Assembly (NCBI GenBank): GCA_945910005.1
Contig: OX246742.1
Span: forward strand, 46,418,402-46,482,401
DNA from: Isoperla grammatica
Lineage: Eukaryota; Arthropoda; Insecta; Plecoptera; Perlodidae
DNA length: 64,000 nt
Direction: 5' to 3'
Shown: positions 1-10,413 of the stretch, in pieces
Layout: every line of letters begins with the position of its first letter
How positions within the stretch are numbered: the stretch's first letter is position 1
The notes under the pieces: model-generated
Database searches by the model: none
Told to the model about the DNA's origin: nothing
The model's input: the letters and a program-made list of their open reading frames with translations, nothing else
Made by a program: the position numbers and the translations under genes

Positions 1-58
1 ACACTCTTGTGTATGTTACATCGTGTCGCACGTACTTGTACGGTGTAACACAGGCCGA

Positions 59-158
59 CAGAGGTGGTGCAGAGGTGATAGGTGGTGCAGAGGTGATAAA
101 ACTAGTAATAGAGGTGCTACAGAGGTGGTAATCTATTTACAGAGGTGCTGAGAGGGTA
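59..158. repeat. Degenerate minisatellite of an 'AGAGGTG' motif
   Basis: The motif 'cagaggtg' plus a few variable bases recurs about six times with uneven spacing. It is a decayed simple tandem repeat with no coding signal. Bases 159-485 hold only a C-run near 238-248 and otherwise nothing recognisable. Confidence 0.6.
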
Positions 159-485
159 TGTATTTCTACAGAGCTGTAGTTGAACCACCCAAAGGTGAGG
201 GGATAGAAGGCTTTAGGGCAAAAGCCTCACCCTCAACCCCCCCCCCCTCCTTCTCCAGAAGCTCCATAGTTGCAACTTATATTGTTAAAGTTAAAATATA
301 TTTATATTACTAACCGCAATACACGATTCTTCTGAATACAATATCACCCTGATTTCATTTTCCGGGTACTTGTGAAGAGAATTTTGCATCCGACGGTTGG
401 GGCTCTGCCCCAGACCCTGTATTTGTAAACATTGACCCGTGGTACTAGCGCCCGGGCGCCGATACCCAAACATTGCGCCGGCTAC

Positions 486-1009
486 ACCACATCACCCGGT
501 GCAGCACTAGTGTACACCAACAGTGGCGACCTTGACTTGTGATCGGCGCCGAGAGTACGACACAACACCCAGTGCAGCACTGGTGTACACCACATCACCC
601 GGTGCAGCACTGGTGTACACCACATCACCCGGTGCAGCACTGGTGTACACCAACAGTGGCGACCTTGACTTGTGATCGGCGCCGAGAGTACGACCCAACA
701 CCCAGTGCAGCACTGGTGTACACCACATCACCCGGTGCTGCACTGGTGTACACCAACAGTGGCGACCTTGACTTGTGATCGGCGCCGAGAGTACGACCCA
801 ACACCCAGTGCAGCACTGGTGTACACCACATCACCCGGTGCTGCACTGGTGTACACCAACAGTGGCGACCTTGACTTGTGATCAGCGCCGAGAGTACGAC
901 ACAACACCCAGTGCAGCACTGGTGTACACCACATCACCCGGTGCAGCACTGGTGTACACCAACAGTGGCGACCTTGACTTGTGATCGGCGCCGAGAGTAC
1001 GACACAACA
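486..1009. repeat. 103-bp satellite with inner 30-bp repeat
   Basis: The anchor 'GATCGGCGCCGAGAGTACGA' occurs at 541, 674, 777, 880 (one base changed) and 983, giving steps of 133, 103, 103 and 103 bp. The long first step holds one extra copy of a 30-bp subunit (588-617, 618-647) that begins 'cacatcacccggtgcagcac'. Each 103-bp unit is therefore a 30-bp subunit pair plus a unique ~43-bp spacer. The copies are nearly identical, implying recent expansion or homogenisation. Because 103 is not a multiple of 3, the array stays open in several frames on both strands; those frames are artefacts. GC content is well above the flanks. Confidence 0.95.
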
Positions 1010-2324
1010 CGCGGAAATCCATCAGCTGTGTCTGACCTTGGCCTTGAATGCGGCTGGCTGCAGCGCACGCGCACTTGCACATGCACCGTGGATGCATCGG
1101 CTGCAGCTGTGACTGTTAGAGAGATCGGACACGGGTAGCAGACATTCGATACGATAGCGATATTCAACGATATTTCGATTTCGATATACAAAAATTGAAA
1201 AATCGAAACAAATTTAATCAAACATTTTTTTGTTGGCATGTGGGGAATGAACATTGTGAACATTTTTCCATTTTCAAAAACATAAATATCGTTTATTATT
1301 TCTTGTAAGTTTCGATGATACAGTTATCGAATTCTTCGCCGATTTTCTTCAGATATAAAAGTGATTTACAAAGGAGGACGCGTGTCATATTCTGGGATGG
1401 CGAGCTTCTACGACTGTTGTGTTGTGTGATGTTATTACAATCTAACACATGTGCGGACTCTCTCCAAACGTGACTAACATCTCAACAAAGCAAAACATTT
1501 ATTGTGGCTTTGCAAAGTGTTGAAACTAGAAATTAATTAATCCAAACGCGATTGGGATTTGAAATTATATTTTTATACGGGGAGTCAAATTTCTTGTTTA
1601 TCACTAATGTTGGGGAGGGATTTCTACCTTACTTGATGGACGTTGTACCCAAATGGTTTGGGGGCAAATCCCTCACCTCAACTCAATTTACGGCCTGTAA
1701 ATTATCTACTACGTTGGTGTGTGATCAGTTGTTTCCATCTTGGTTTTGTTCTAAATTAAAAACACCAACTATTGATGGATTAATTTGTTTAAGTTTGATG
1801 ATTGATATCGATTATATTAACTCTCAATGTCAATCAATTAATCAATTTCAAAAAATTAATTAAACACCAATCAAGGTTAAATAATGTAACTATTATTGAA
1901 CGTAGACAAATGATCGAGTTGTGGAACAATATATTAACGTCTTGAACGGCTAGGAATAATTATGCGCGGCGGAAGTGCAGTCAGTACATCTTGAAACATT
2001 GCCAAAATCAACCTTGTTCAAAGTGATATTGATTATTGATGTTTGGCGCTAAACAAAACATAATCGAACATATATTTTAAACGTTTTTCGAGAGGGCGCG
2101 TGGCAAATATTGCGTCTCAAATACAACCCGGTACATTCACCATAGAAAATGACTTGACACAAGGTGTTAAAACAATTGCTTTCTTTGTCATTGTGTGCTT
2201 TAAAAATAAATAAATGCATTTGTGTTACTAGGTTATCCACTAATTTACAACAACTAGTTTTAGTGGAGGATATTTGTACAATTTATTGTGATCGTTGTTG
2301 CTATGATGGTTCTAAAGTCAAATA
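1010..2324. other. AT-rich stretch without recognised gene
   Basis: GC-rich for about 130 bases next to the satellite, then AT-rich. A 103-codon open frame at 1552-1863 (+) has AT-driven composition, ends in a 'caatcaattaatcaatt' run and shows no motif I recognise. Nothing else is supported. Confidence 0.5.
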
Positions 2325-2398
2325 CACATATTCACACATTCACCAATGAATATTCACACATTCACCAGCGAATATTAGATATTCACCAGCTTCATGTA
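2325..2398. repeat. Short tandem repeat
   Basis: About three copies of a ~27-bp unit built from 'attcaccag/aatgaatattcacaca'. It lies directly beyond the body of the minus-strand SINE head at 2411-2495 and may be its variable tail. Confidence 0.6.
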
Positions 2399-2410
2399 GA
2401 GTTCTAAATT

Positions 2411-2495
2411 ATAAGACCTCAGCCCGAGCCAGAAATCGAACCCTGGACCTGCTGCATTGGAAGCAGGAATGAACTTATTCGACCAACGAGCCACA
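2411..2495 (-). mobile_element. tRNA-derived SINE head (family B)
   Basis: Read on the minus strand this has a tRNA-like A box (TGGCTCGTTGG) and a B box (AGGGTTCGATTTC), followed by 'tggctcgggctgag'. The same head occurs at 61065-61260 (+) and, in part, at 45500-45590 (-), so it is a dispersed SINE rather than a functional tRNA gene. No clear target duplication was found. Confidence 0.7.
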
Positions 2496-2669
2496 CAAAT
2501 AATTATACACTTGTAAATACATCATCTTCTTCATATTTCGCTTTATGATCTTTTTCATTTTCCGGTATACGAAGTTAGAAAAAATACCGGTTACTCAAAA
2601 AATTCATAGAACGAAGGAAATAAAAAAGGACAATGTAATTAGATAGTTAGGCAATCGCTTTATAAAGCT

Positions 2670-2888
2670 GCCGTCACTATTGCCGGTGTCCGGCATCGAG
2701 CCAGCGACTGCTGCCCCAGCAGTGTATAATGCAGGGTTATAGGTCAGTATTGTCACTGTCCAGTATCGAACCAGCAACAACCACCCCATACAGCCGTGTA
2801 TGAAGCAGTGTTATAGGTCAGTATTGCTAGTGTCCGGCATCGAACCAGCGCCTACCACCCCATGCAGCCGTGTGTATAAAGCAGTTTA
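2670..2888 (-). repeat. Three tandem ~72-bp units with B-box-like motif
   Basis: Three diverged units begin at about 2672, 2742 and 2816. Each carries 'ggtcagtattg', then 'gtccggcatcgaaccagcg', then a 'cagccgtgtataaagcag' segment. On the minus strand each has a pol III B-box-like 'GCTGGTTCGATG'. It may be a tandemly amplified SINE head; no A box is clear. Confidence 0.7.
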
Positions 2889-2909
2889 GCTCACCTCAGC
2901 GGTCTCTCG

Positions 2910-2917
2910 TGACGTCA
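2910..2917. promoter_or_regulatory. Palindromic CRE (TGACGTCA)
   Basis: An exact CREB/ATF-type octamer directly after the tandem repeat. Whether it is bound is not shown by the sequence. It is one of nine exact copies in the window. Confidence 0.35.
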
Positions 2918-3319
2918 CTAGGGGTAGCAGCGGGACCCACGTCCTCACTCACACAAGACTGGCAGGGAAGTGAACATTGAACATTCCTGGCTGTCTGGAC
3001 ATTCCAAGCCGATGATGCTCGGGGTGGAGTGAAGTCAGCCCCTGTCAACAGAATCACAGTATGAGTCAGCGGCCGGTGTACTAGCGCGACGTAACTAGGC
3101 TATATCCAGGGGGAGGGGGGATCAGGGTGTTTGATACCCATTGAAATTAAAGAGAAATACAATAGTCAATACAACTTATTATAAAATTAATTATTTGTAT
3201 ACATTATTTTATGCTTAGTATAAAATTATTGCAGTGCTAGGAACTTTTAAAAAGTTGCATCTGATGGCTCCAAATTGAACATGCAAAACCCTGTCATTAG
3301 TGGGGAGCAAGACTTCTCG

Positions 3320-3376
3320 CTCCCCCCCCCCCCCCCCTCCCCCATACATGTAGAATGTATCACCCCCCCCCCCCCG
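3320..3376. repeat. Paired poly-C tracts
   Basis: C-runs near 3322-3336 and 3362-3375 are separated by about 25 bases. Such long homopolymers are prone to length error in assembly. Bases 2918-3319 and 3377-3610 hold nothing else recognised. Confidence 0.8.
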
Positions 3377-3610
3377 CCCGCGAACCAAAATGCTGGTGCA
3401 GTAATATAGACCTGAGATGCTTATCTACTGTGCTGGTCCAACGAAAATCAACAGATTACAAACAAAAAACACGATTAAATATCATCACTAGAATATATAC
3501 TATGAAAAACCATTGGAATGTGACTATGGGAAAAATATACTAGGCAATTAGCAATTAGCATTGATTGCGATAACATTATTATGGCAAATGCATTGGATTT
3601 TTCAACCGTT

Positions 3611-3745
3611 TGATCATATTATTATGACGTCGGGGGATGGTTGGAGAAAAGGGGACAAGTAAAGTAGGAGGACCTTTATCGTCGCCTCGTACGACTAGCA
3701 TAGTCACTATGGCCCAAAATCTACTCTGGGCCCAGACGGGATGGG
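3611..3745 (-). mobile_element. MetaSINE-like fragment, minus strand
   Basis: On the minus strand it reads 'cccagagtagattttggg', then 'gctagtcgtacgaggcgacg', then a pyrimidine-rich stretch, then 'cccccgacgtcataataata'. The same order is seen at 61784-62010, 29195-29430 and 9835-9960. The 'tagtcgtaagaggcgac' core resembles the shared central domain of the MetaSINE superfamily. Confidence 0.7.
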
Positions 3746-4843
3746 AAACTTAGCAACATAGAATGTTTATAACTTAGCTGGGGGTTGCTATATTGTTGTT
3801 CTTTTTATTATGGTTGTATTGGTCAGATTGTAATGTTATACAGTTTTATATAATCACTGATTAGTGACTTATTACTGTATGTATTGAAAGGTAATGCAGG
3901 CTGAGAGACCTGACACGTGTTATGTTTTATGATATCCGCTGTTTTTTGCCTGAGCGGAGTCGGACGGCCAAACTGAGCGCCGATCAAGCGCAAAAACCGA
4001 ACTTTCCCTTCGGAGATTGTTTCGACGGTTTGTAATCGAGGCGATAATGTGACCTGCCTGGGTCCCCCGACCTTTGACCCCTCATTGTCTTCGCCACGAT
4101 ACGAAGTGGTTTCGGGACCCATCTCACGCTCATTCGGAACTCTTCGGAAATATATATTATTTCGTTTCTAATAATAACAATAATAATCATATTTTTGTTC
4201 GTAGAGTGTCTTATGTGGCTCACACCCGCTGTACCTGAGTAACAAGTGTCATGCTTATGAAATAGGTAAATCCAATAACAAATCCAATTTTTGGTACGTT
4301 GGCAAAAATATATTTTAAATTTTAATGAGATATTTATGACCGTTTTGGTAGAGTATAAAATAAATACCTTCCCCATTTCACCCCCTGCAAAGACGCAATC
4401 ACCGTGTTTCAAACAATGTCTGCTAAATATTTAATTTGCAATTATAAATATTTCCACAATGTTGTTTTTTTATAATTTACAAATATTTAGCCCCTTTCTA
4501 AATATTTATCGGTCTCTCATAACAAGTCCTCGTGCCAGTTGAAGTGAACCAGCTTCCTTGATATAGTTAGACTATTAACTGACGGCGTTTAACACAACGG
4601 AGCTGTGAATTACACATATCACAAATAGACTGAACAAACTCACCACTTCCTATGGTTTAGTGCTAAACACATCCGCCAGGCGATCAAGATATGGGTGGAA
4701 ACCGCTTTACTTGGCTGTAGTCCTTCAGCCCAGGACGTTTTGCTTACAAAAAAGGTCGACGCATTTTGACCTTGGAATATGATAAAACAACGTGTACTTA
4801 GTTGTAATTCATGAGGTGCTTAGCTGGCAAAAGGGCCAAACAC

Positions 4844-4856
4844 GCCGCCATCTTGG
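4844..4856 (-). promoter_or_regulatory. YY1-like site in left foldback arm
   Basis: GCCGCCATCTTGG matches the inverse of the YY1 core AAGATGGCGGC. The mirrored copy at 8575-8585 in the right arm is also kept although the arms have diverged. Function is inferred. Confidence 0.4.
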
Positions 4857-5280
4857 ATTTTATATAATTCACACTAATGGCTATACAAACCAAAGTACTT
4901 GACCAATTTTAAAAAACTTTTGTATTTTAAATAGCATTTTTCAATTAAAATGTACTTGTGAAGAAAATATTTAAATTTAATAATTATATTATACATTTAA
5001 AAAACATTTTCCTACTAAATGTTTTTAGTTTCGGAATGTTAAGCTTATAACTTTTATTGAAGCGTAATAACTGAAAAAGTACTTCATATAAACGTTTTAG
5101 ATAGCTTTATTTAAAAAACAATGCAATCAAAGTGAAGTCTCTATTGAGAGTACTTCCCGAGATATGAATTTTTAAAGAGTCGCGCTACGCTCTCTTGCCG
5201 CGCTCGGCGTTGCCCAAGCCAGGCGCCGAGCGGTGCGCGTGCGGTCTATGTAGTCTTGCCTTCTCAGACTATCTTCTGAT

Positions 5281-5576
5281 AGTTTATTTGAATTGAACTA
5301 TTGCGTTAGCTTTGGTTCAATTATTTCAAATTCCAGGAATTTGGTTACTCACCCTTACCCCTCTACCCCACTATTTACTTTCCAAGCTCTGAAACATTGC
5401 TGGATGCAGCGTGCGATTTGAATTGCGAGTTTATTTTAATTGAATTATTGCGTTAGCTTTAGTTCAATTATTTCGAATTCCAGGAATTTGGTTACCCACT
5501 CTTACCCCTCTACCCCACTATTTACTTTCCAAGCTCTGAGACAATGCTGGATGCAGCGTGCGATTTGTATTGCGAG
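5281..5576. repeat. ~148-bp tandem duplication inside left foldback arm
   Basis: Unit 1 (5281-5427) and unit 2 (5428-5576) are both near-copies beginning 'agtttattt(g/t)(a)aattgaa' and ending 'gcgatttg(a/t)attgcgag'. The right arm carries only one copy, interrupted by the SINE at 7642-8033. The duplication therefore happened in the left arm after the arms formed, or one copy was lost on the right. Confidence 0.9.
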
Positions 5577-6167
5577 TAGACCATCGAAAGGCAATCAATT
5601 CGTTACAATTTTGAGTTATTAAAAATGGGTTTTATGGATAAGGCATAAACGGTAACTACTCACATTTTCTCATGCTTATTATGATTATTTAAACAAATTT
5701 GCGTTTGACAATTTCAAGAGAAAACATTTATTATTTTATAGAGTTTGAACAGAGAAACAGATATTGACAATTGTCAAGAGATTGACAACAAAGACAGAGT
5801 TTGAAGTCTATGCTTAAAATTTCAATTTAGAAATTTTCCTCAGTTTGATTATCCCAGTACAATGCGTATTTTATATCCATGGACTAAAAAGTTAAGCCAT
5901 ACAATTCAGTACAAGTTTTTACTGCAATTGCATATTATATTAGTGATTTCTCTCAAGCATAAACACAAGCACCTCAGAGCAATGCTAACGTTACAGCGCT
6001 AATAATGTAGAGCCCTATCATTTTTCAACGTAATAGCTAAACAATGAGTGCGGTATAAATGAAACTATGTCTTGTATACATTTAATATATTTACCATTAA
6101 TAATCAGATATTAAATTAAAATTAGAACACCTCTTAAAATCGCTTAAGCAGAAGTCGGGCACGTTGA

Positions 6168-6840
6168 ATTATAGTGCATTCTTCTGATACTGATATAAGT
6201 GTACGTTTACTGTATTACTTTAAGATATGCCACATGTAGGATTACACGAGCTCTGGGTAAGAGGTGGAGTTGGTGATTCAACACGGTTAATTTCAATTCA
6301 TACATTGGGTACAATGGGTAACATGGACGATATTCTTCTTGCACTGCACACTCAGGTTGCGATTTCACTAGCAAGTTTTGCAAAATCTGCTCTTAAAGCA
6401 GATTCCATTGAATGAATTTTAGAAGAACTGCTTTTTTAACATATGATGAAATCCTAAAGGCTGAAGAGTTCTTAGTTCGTGTTTTGAAGAGTAACACGAC
6501 ATTGAAGACTGACTATGGATAAACTTAGACATTGGAAATATCAACAGTGTAAAGCCAATGTCGATTTACCACCTACTAGCAATTCAATAAATCTCAATGT
6601 CATACATGCTATTGTACGAATGATAACCATTTTAATTCTGATACGTCTTCTTAGACAACATTATTTGGCTTTGAGAAAGCAGACGAACTACTGGTTCCAT
6701 TAATCCCGAATAATTGTCTTTTAGAAGAATTTCTAAAAGCTTGCACTGATGGAAAATGTGCCACTAAAAATTATGCGTGTCGTGAGAATAACCTGTCTTG
6801 TACATTTTGTAATAGAGTTTCGATACAGTAAGCTACACAA
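6168..6840 (+). pseudogene. Decayed transposon-associated gene in foldback centre
   Basis: Pieces of a single protein are readable across shifted frames and stops. 6170-6232 gives a 'SDTDISVRLLYYF'-like segment (compare DTDV-type motifs). 6227-6415 gives an LHELWVRGGVGDSTR segment and then LHTQVAISLASFAKSALKAD, which looks like a damaged 'LHxLTGCDxTSKFGTKSAALKA' motif. 6515-6700 gives LRHWKYQQ and DLPPTSNSI. 6690-6815 gives FGFEKADELLVP followed by a cysteine-rich ACTDGKCATKNYACRENN tail. I recall this motif order from uncharacterised, repeat-associated proteins of marine invertebrates with a Cys-rich (CXC-like) C-terminus, but cannot name the family with certainty. At least three frame changes and several stops make it a pseudogene. 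Its position inside long inverted arms suggests it is the relic of the element's own gene. Confidence 0.72.
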
Positions 6841-7144
6841 ATCAATTGAATGAAGATGGTCAATTAATAATCAGTTAATTCATCATAATTTAAACAATGT
6901 TAAAATAGCATATCTCTATCTTATATTTTCAATAATGGTAAATACAATAAATATGTGCAAGACATAGTTTCATGTATACCGCAATTGTCGTTAAGCTAAG
7001 ACATTGTAAAATGATAGATAGGGCTCTACATTATTATGGCTTTAACATCATCAGTGATCTACTGTGTGTGTGTTCATAATAAAATACACTATTATAATTT
7101 TGCTTTAGAAAAAACACCAATATATAAATGCAGTAAAAACTAAT

Positions 7145-7240
7145 ATGTGACGCATTTTCAACTTCATTTTCATACATTACCATCTCATCATCTCGATTTG
7201 CCAAAGTTGCAAAAATATGGGACGTAAAACCCAGATATCG
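7145..7240 (+). mobile_element. SINE 3'-end fragment inserted in right arm
   Basis: This ~95-bp piece breaks the arm alignment: the left arm runs 'attcagtacaag' straight into 'tttttactgcaattg', while the right arm holds extra sequence here. It contains 'atctcgatttgccaaagttg' and 'atatgggacgtaaaaccc', the SINE tail also seen at 7940-8030 and 40095-40160. Confidence 0.75.
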
Positions 7241-7641
7241 TACTGAATAGAATTGAACTTTTAGTCCAAGGATAATATGAACGACGCATTGTACTGGGGT
7301 AATCAAACTGACGAAAAATTTTAAATTTAAATATTTAGCATTGATTTCAATGCTATTGACATTGACTCTGTTTGTCAGTGTGTCTTTTTTTACAGTCTCT
7401 GGTCACTTGTCAATATCTGTTTCTCTGTTCAAACTCTGTTAAATTATAAAAGTTTTCTCTGGAAGTTATCAAACACAATTTTTTTCATTAGTCATAAGCG
7501 TGAAGAATTGTGAGCAGTTAACGTTTATGGCTTACCCTTAAAAAAAACATTTTTTAAACTGATAATTGTAACGAATTGATTGCCTTTTCATGGTCTACTC
7601 GCAATACAAATCGCACGCTGCATCCAGCATTGTCTCAGAGC

Positions 7642-8033
7642 TTCAGGGAAGAATAGGCCCAGAGTGACTCTGCTAGTCGTAAGAGGCGACGAAAGGAGAC
7701 CCGTCTTGGCCCGGGGTAGAATAGGCTCAGAGTGACTCTGCTAGTCGTAAGAGGCGATGAAAAGAGACCCTGTCCCTTCCCTCCCACTATCCCACTGAAT
7801 ATTTCTCCTCCCACTTGGCCCATGCCCACCCTTGCTGGACTCCCGTATGACGATCCACGCGACGTACAATGGATCTGATTCGGATGTGGCTTTATTCTTC
7901 ATCATCATCTTCTCATCTTCATTATCACCTTCTCATCTTCATTATCACCCGCTCATCGTCTCGATTAGCCATTGTTCACAAATATGAGACGTTAAGCCCC
8001 ATTTATCAATCAATCAATCAATCAGAGCTTCAG
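7642..8033 (+). mobile_element. MetaSINE-like SINE inserted in right foldback arm
   Basis: The right arm is cut between 'attgtctcagagctt' and 'ggtaagtaaatag', which are contiguous in the left arm, and 'cagagctt' is repeated on both sides as a target duplication. The insert carries two copies of 'agagtgactctgctagtcgt' + 'aagaggcga' (about 7657 and 7731). A pyrimidine-rich region, 'ctcatcgtctcgattagcc', 'gagacgttaagcccc' and an (ATCA)n tail follow. The internal ~75-bp core duplication is unusual. It is younger than the foldback arms. Confidence 0.88.
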
Positions 8034-8735
8034 AGCTTGGTAAGTAAATAGAGTGGTAGAGGAGGTGTGGGGGGGGGGGGGTAAGTAAATTCCTAGCATT
8101 TGAAATAATTGAACCAAAGCTAACGCAATAATTCAATTCAAATAAACTATCAGAAGATAGTCTGAGAAGGCAAGACTACATAGACCGCACGCGCACCGCT
8201 CGGCGCCTGGCTTGGGCAAGCGCCGAGCGCGGCAAGAGAGCGTAGTGCGACTCTTCAAAAATTCATATCTTGGGACGTATTCTAGATAAAGACTTGAATT
8301 TGATTGTGTTATTTTTAAAATAAAGCTATCTAAAACGTTTATATGAAGAGGTTTTTCAGTTAGTGCGCTTCTATAAAAGTTATAAGCTTAACATTCCAAA
8401 ACTAAAAACATTGAGTAGAAAAATGTTTTTTAAATGTGTAATATAATTATTAAATTTGAAAAAGTTTTTCACAAATACATTGTAATTGAAACTTACAATT
8501 TAAAATACTAAACTTTTTTAAACTGGTTAAGCACTTTGGTTTTTATAGCCATTAACGTGAATTATATAAAATCGAAGATGGCGGCCTGTTTGGCCCTTTT
8601 GCCAGCTAAGCACCTCATGAATTACAACTCAGGTAACATAGTTTTAACATATTCCAAAGTCAAAATGCGTCGACCTTTTTTGTAAGCAAAACGTCCTGGG
8701 CTGATGTACTACTGAGAGGTAAATCATTCTGTGCG

Positions 8736-9834
8736 GCGGTTTATGAGCGTTTAAAACGCGCTTGTCTTTTGTTATACAGACAGTCTGGTGCATTTGTGCG
8801 GTTTATATGGGAACAATAAATATAGTTTAATAGTTATTCAACATTGTAAGTGTTAAAACTGCAATCGTTCTTTTGTTAGACTATGCTATTACATAAGTCT
8901 TTTGGTGGGAACAATAAATTAAATTTATATTTATTGAATTCGCTGATTTTTAGTTTATCTTGTCAAAATCGAATTTCGGGGGAAGAAACGTAGCTAGAAC
9001 AATAAAGGAATTAAAACATCTCTACATTTTATGAAGTCAGCCAATTTTCAATAAAATCTTGGCTTGGCTATGATTTTATCCAGTATGTTTGATTATAAGA
9101 TAATGAATTGAAAATTGTTTTGAATAAATAAATTATAAACATAAATATTTAAATTAAAACATGAATAAAACATTTAGTGAAAGTGATCCATGGGAATTTT
9201 CATTCCATCGTAATACTTAGTAGATTAATTAACCCAATATGTGTCACGTATGTATGCCGCATATATCAGCACCTAGTTATTAATAATTGCTATTTCATAA
9301 CGTTAACAATTCTATTAATTTAACCATGCGTTAAATTAATTCACATTTTAATTTCTTTTCAATGTTCAACAACTTTCTGTTCGTATTTCTCATTTCCGTG
9401 AGAGAACTAGATAGACCTGCGGGGAGGGTAATATCGATGATTATAGACGATAAGTAAATCAGCTGGAATGCCTTGCTTTGTGTTCGGAAGTGTTCGTCAG
9501 TGTTATAGCTGTGACTGTGACGCAATAACAACGTCGTGGCAATAGAAAGGCTCCTCTTCACAACTTACGTAACACCAACTTGGCGGATTCACTCGAGCGA
9601 TTGGACATTGGTCAAGGTCAACCAAACAACTCGGAGAGTTTATTAAAAACAAAGAGTTTGTTTGATACTTTCCGTGCAAAACTAAAGAGTTATTGGTGTC
9701 AAGATTATCTATGCTCGAAACAATGAAGCGTTGCAGGCTTGATATCTGGGGCAGTCCGCAGTGATCGCTACTTCGTTGTGGGTGACGGTACAATTGGGAC
9801 TGACGTCTATATTTATAAAAAATGAAATAAATTT
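8736..9834. other. AT-rich stretch, nothing recognised
   Basis: Low-complexity AT-rich DNA with no repeat family, tRNA-like box or convincing exon seen. Open frames on the minus strand (9331-9793) have no recognisable motif. Confidence 0.5.
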
Positions 9835-9960
9835 AATTCCTTGTATCCAAAATCTCCACCTGGGGGAGAATTTGCCTCTGGAAGTCGTACGAGGCGACGA
9901 AATTTGGGCAGTACCTTTCCTCATTTCCTCCCATCACCATATTTTCTTATTATTTAGAAA
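9835..9960 (+). mobile_element. MetaSINE-like fragment
   Basis: Contains 'tatccaaaatctccacctgg', then 'ctggaagtcgtacgaggcga', then a pyrimidine-rich stretch ('cctttcctcatttcctccc'), the same order as the copies near 3.6, 29.3 and 61.9 kb. The 5' tRNA-like head is missing. Confidence 0.65.
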
Positions 9961-10048
9961 ATATATTCTATTTATTGTCATTATTATATACATTACTATA
10001 GTTCTGTTTAGTTTCGTTATGTACTAAGCGCTACCCGCTCTCTGAAAC

Positions 10049-10413
10049 ATGATCCCAACGAATGTGAAACAAGGTGACATTATCTACACGGAAGCCTCCA
10101 ACCAAACCAGAAAGAAACTTCTCCAAACAAAAACAGATTTATTTCAGATAGGTAACTCAAAACGAATCCAAACAGGAATATCAATCAATGAGTTTAAATC
10201 GCAGCACAGCCGTTCAGTTTAGGCCACACCCTGTTTACAATTAACCTAGTTGGAGAACACGTTGTGGGCCGCTATATATCATTCGCTGTATCTTTACAAA
10301 TTGATAAAACTTATAGAAAAGCTTTATGCGGAGATATTGACATTGATACGGAGCTAATAGAATGTTACGAGTATTATTCAACCAATGCTGCGAGCCAGGT
10401 CTACTCTGGCTGA
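10049..10413 (+). pseudogene. Unrecognised coding-like segment, one frameshift
   Basis: Two adjacent open segments in different frames have normal protein composition, unlike the surrounding DNA. 10049-10222 starts with ATG (MIPTNVKQGDIIYTEASN...) and gives 57 residues before TAG. 10219-10413 in the -1 frame gives ...NLVGEHVVGRYISFAV... and ...YRKALCGDIDIDTELIEC... to TGA, about 64 residues. They overlap by only 4 bases, as expected for a single-base loss in a formerly continuous ~120-residue frame. A stop lies three codons before the ATG. I do not recognise the family. It may be an old mobile-element or viral-type gene fragment or a short host exon. No clear splice sites or poly(A) tail were seen. 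Confidence 0.45.

Larger units (their letters stand above)
4705..8730. mobile_element. Large foldback DNA element with ~1.4-kb inverted arms
   Basis: Two arms are reverse complements along almost their whole length: 4705-6110 and 6920-8730 (the latter about 1.4 kb after removing later insertions). Matching landmarks include 'cccaggacgttttgcttaca' (left about 4730, right about 8690 inverted), 'cagagtttgaacagagaaac' (5740/7430) and 'agtacaatgcgt' (5857/7283). The arms flank a ~0.8-kb single-copy centre with a decayed gene. The arms have diverged by point changes and small indels, so the insertion is old. The outer ends are fuzzy and I found no clear target duplication. It could be a composite or foldback transposon or an inverted duplication of a longer element. 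Confidence 0.88.

Noticed and set aside
507..1263. Several 70-110 codon frames on both strands
   Set aside because: Products of the 103-bp satellite; identical peptides recur in shifted frames.
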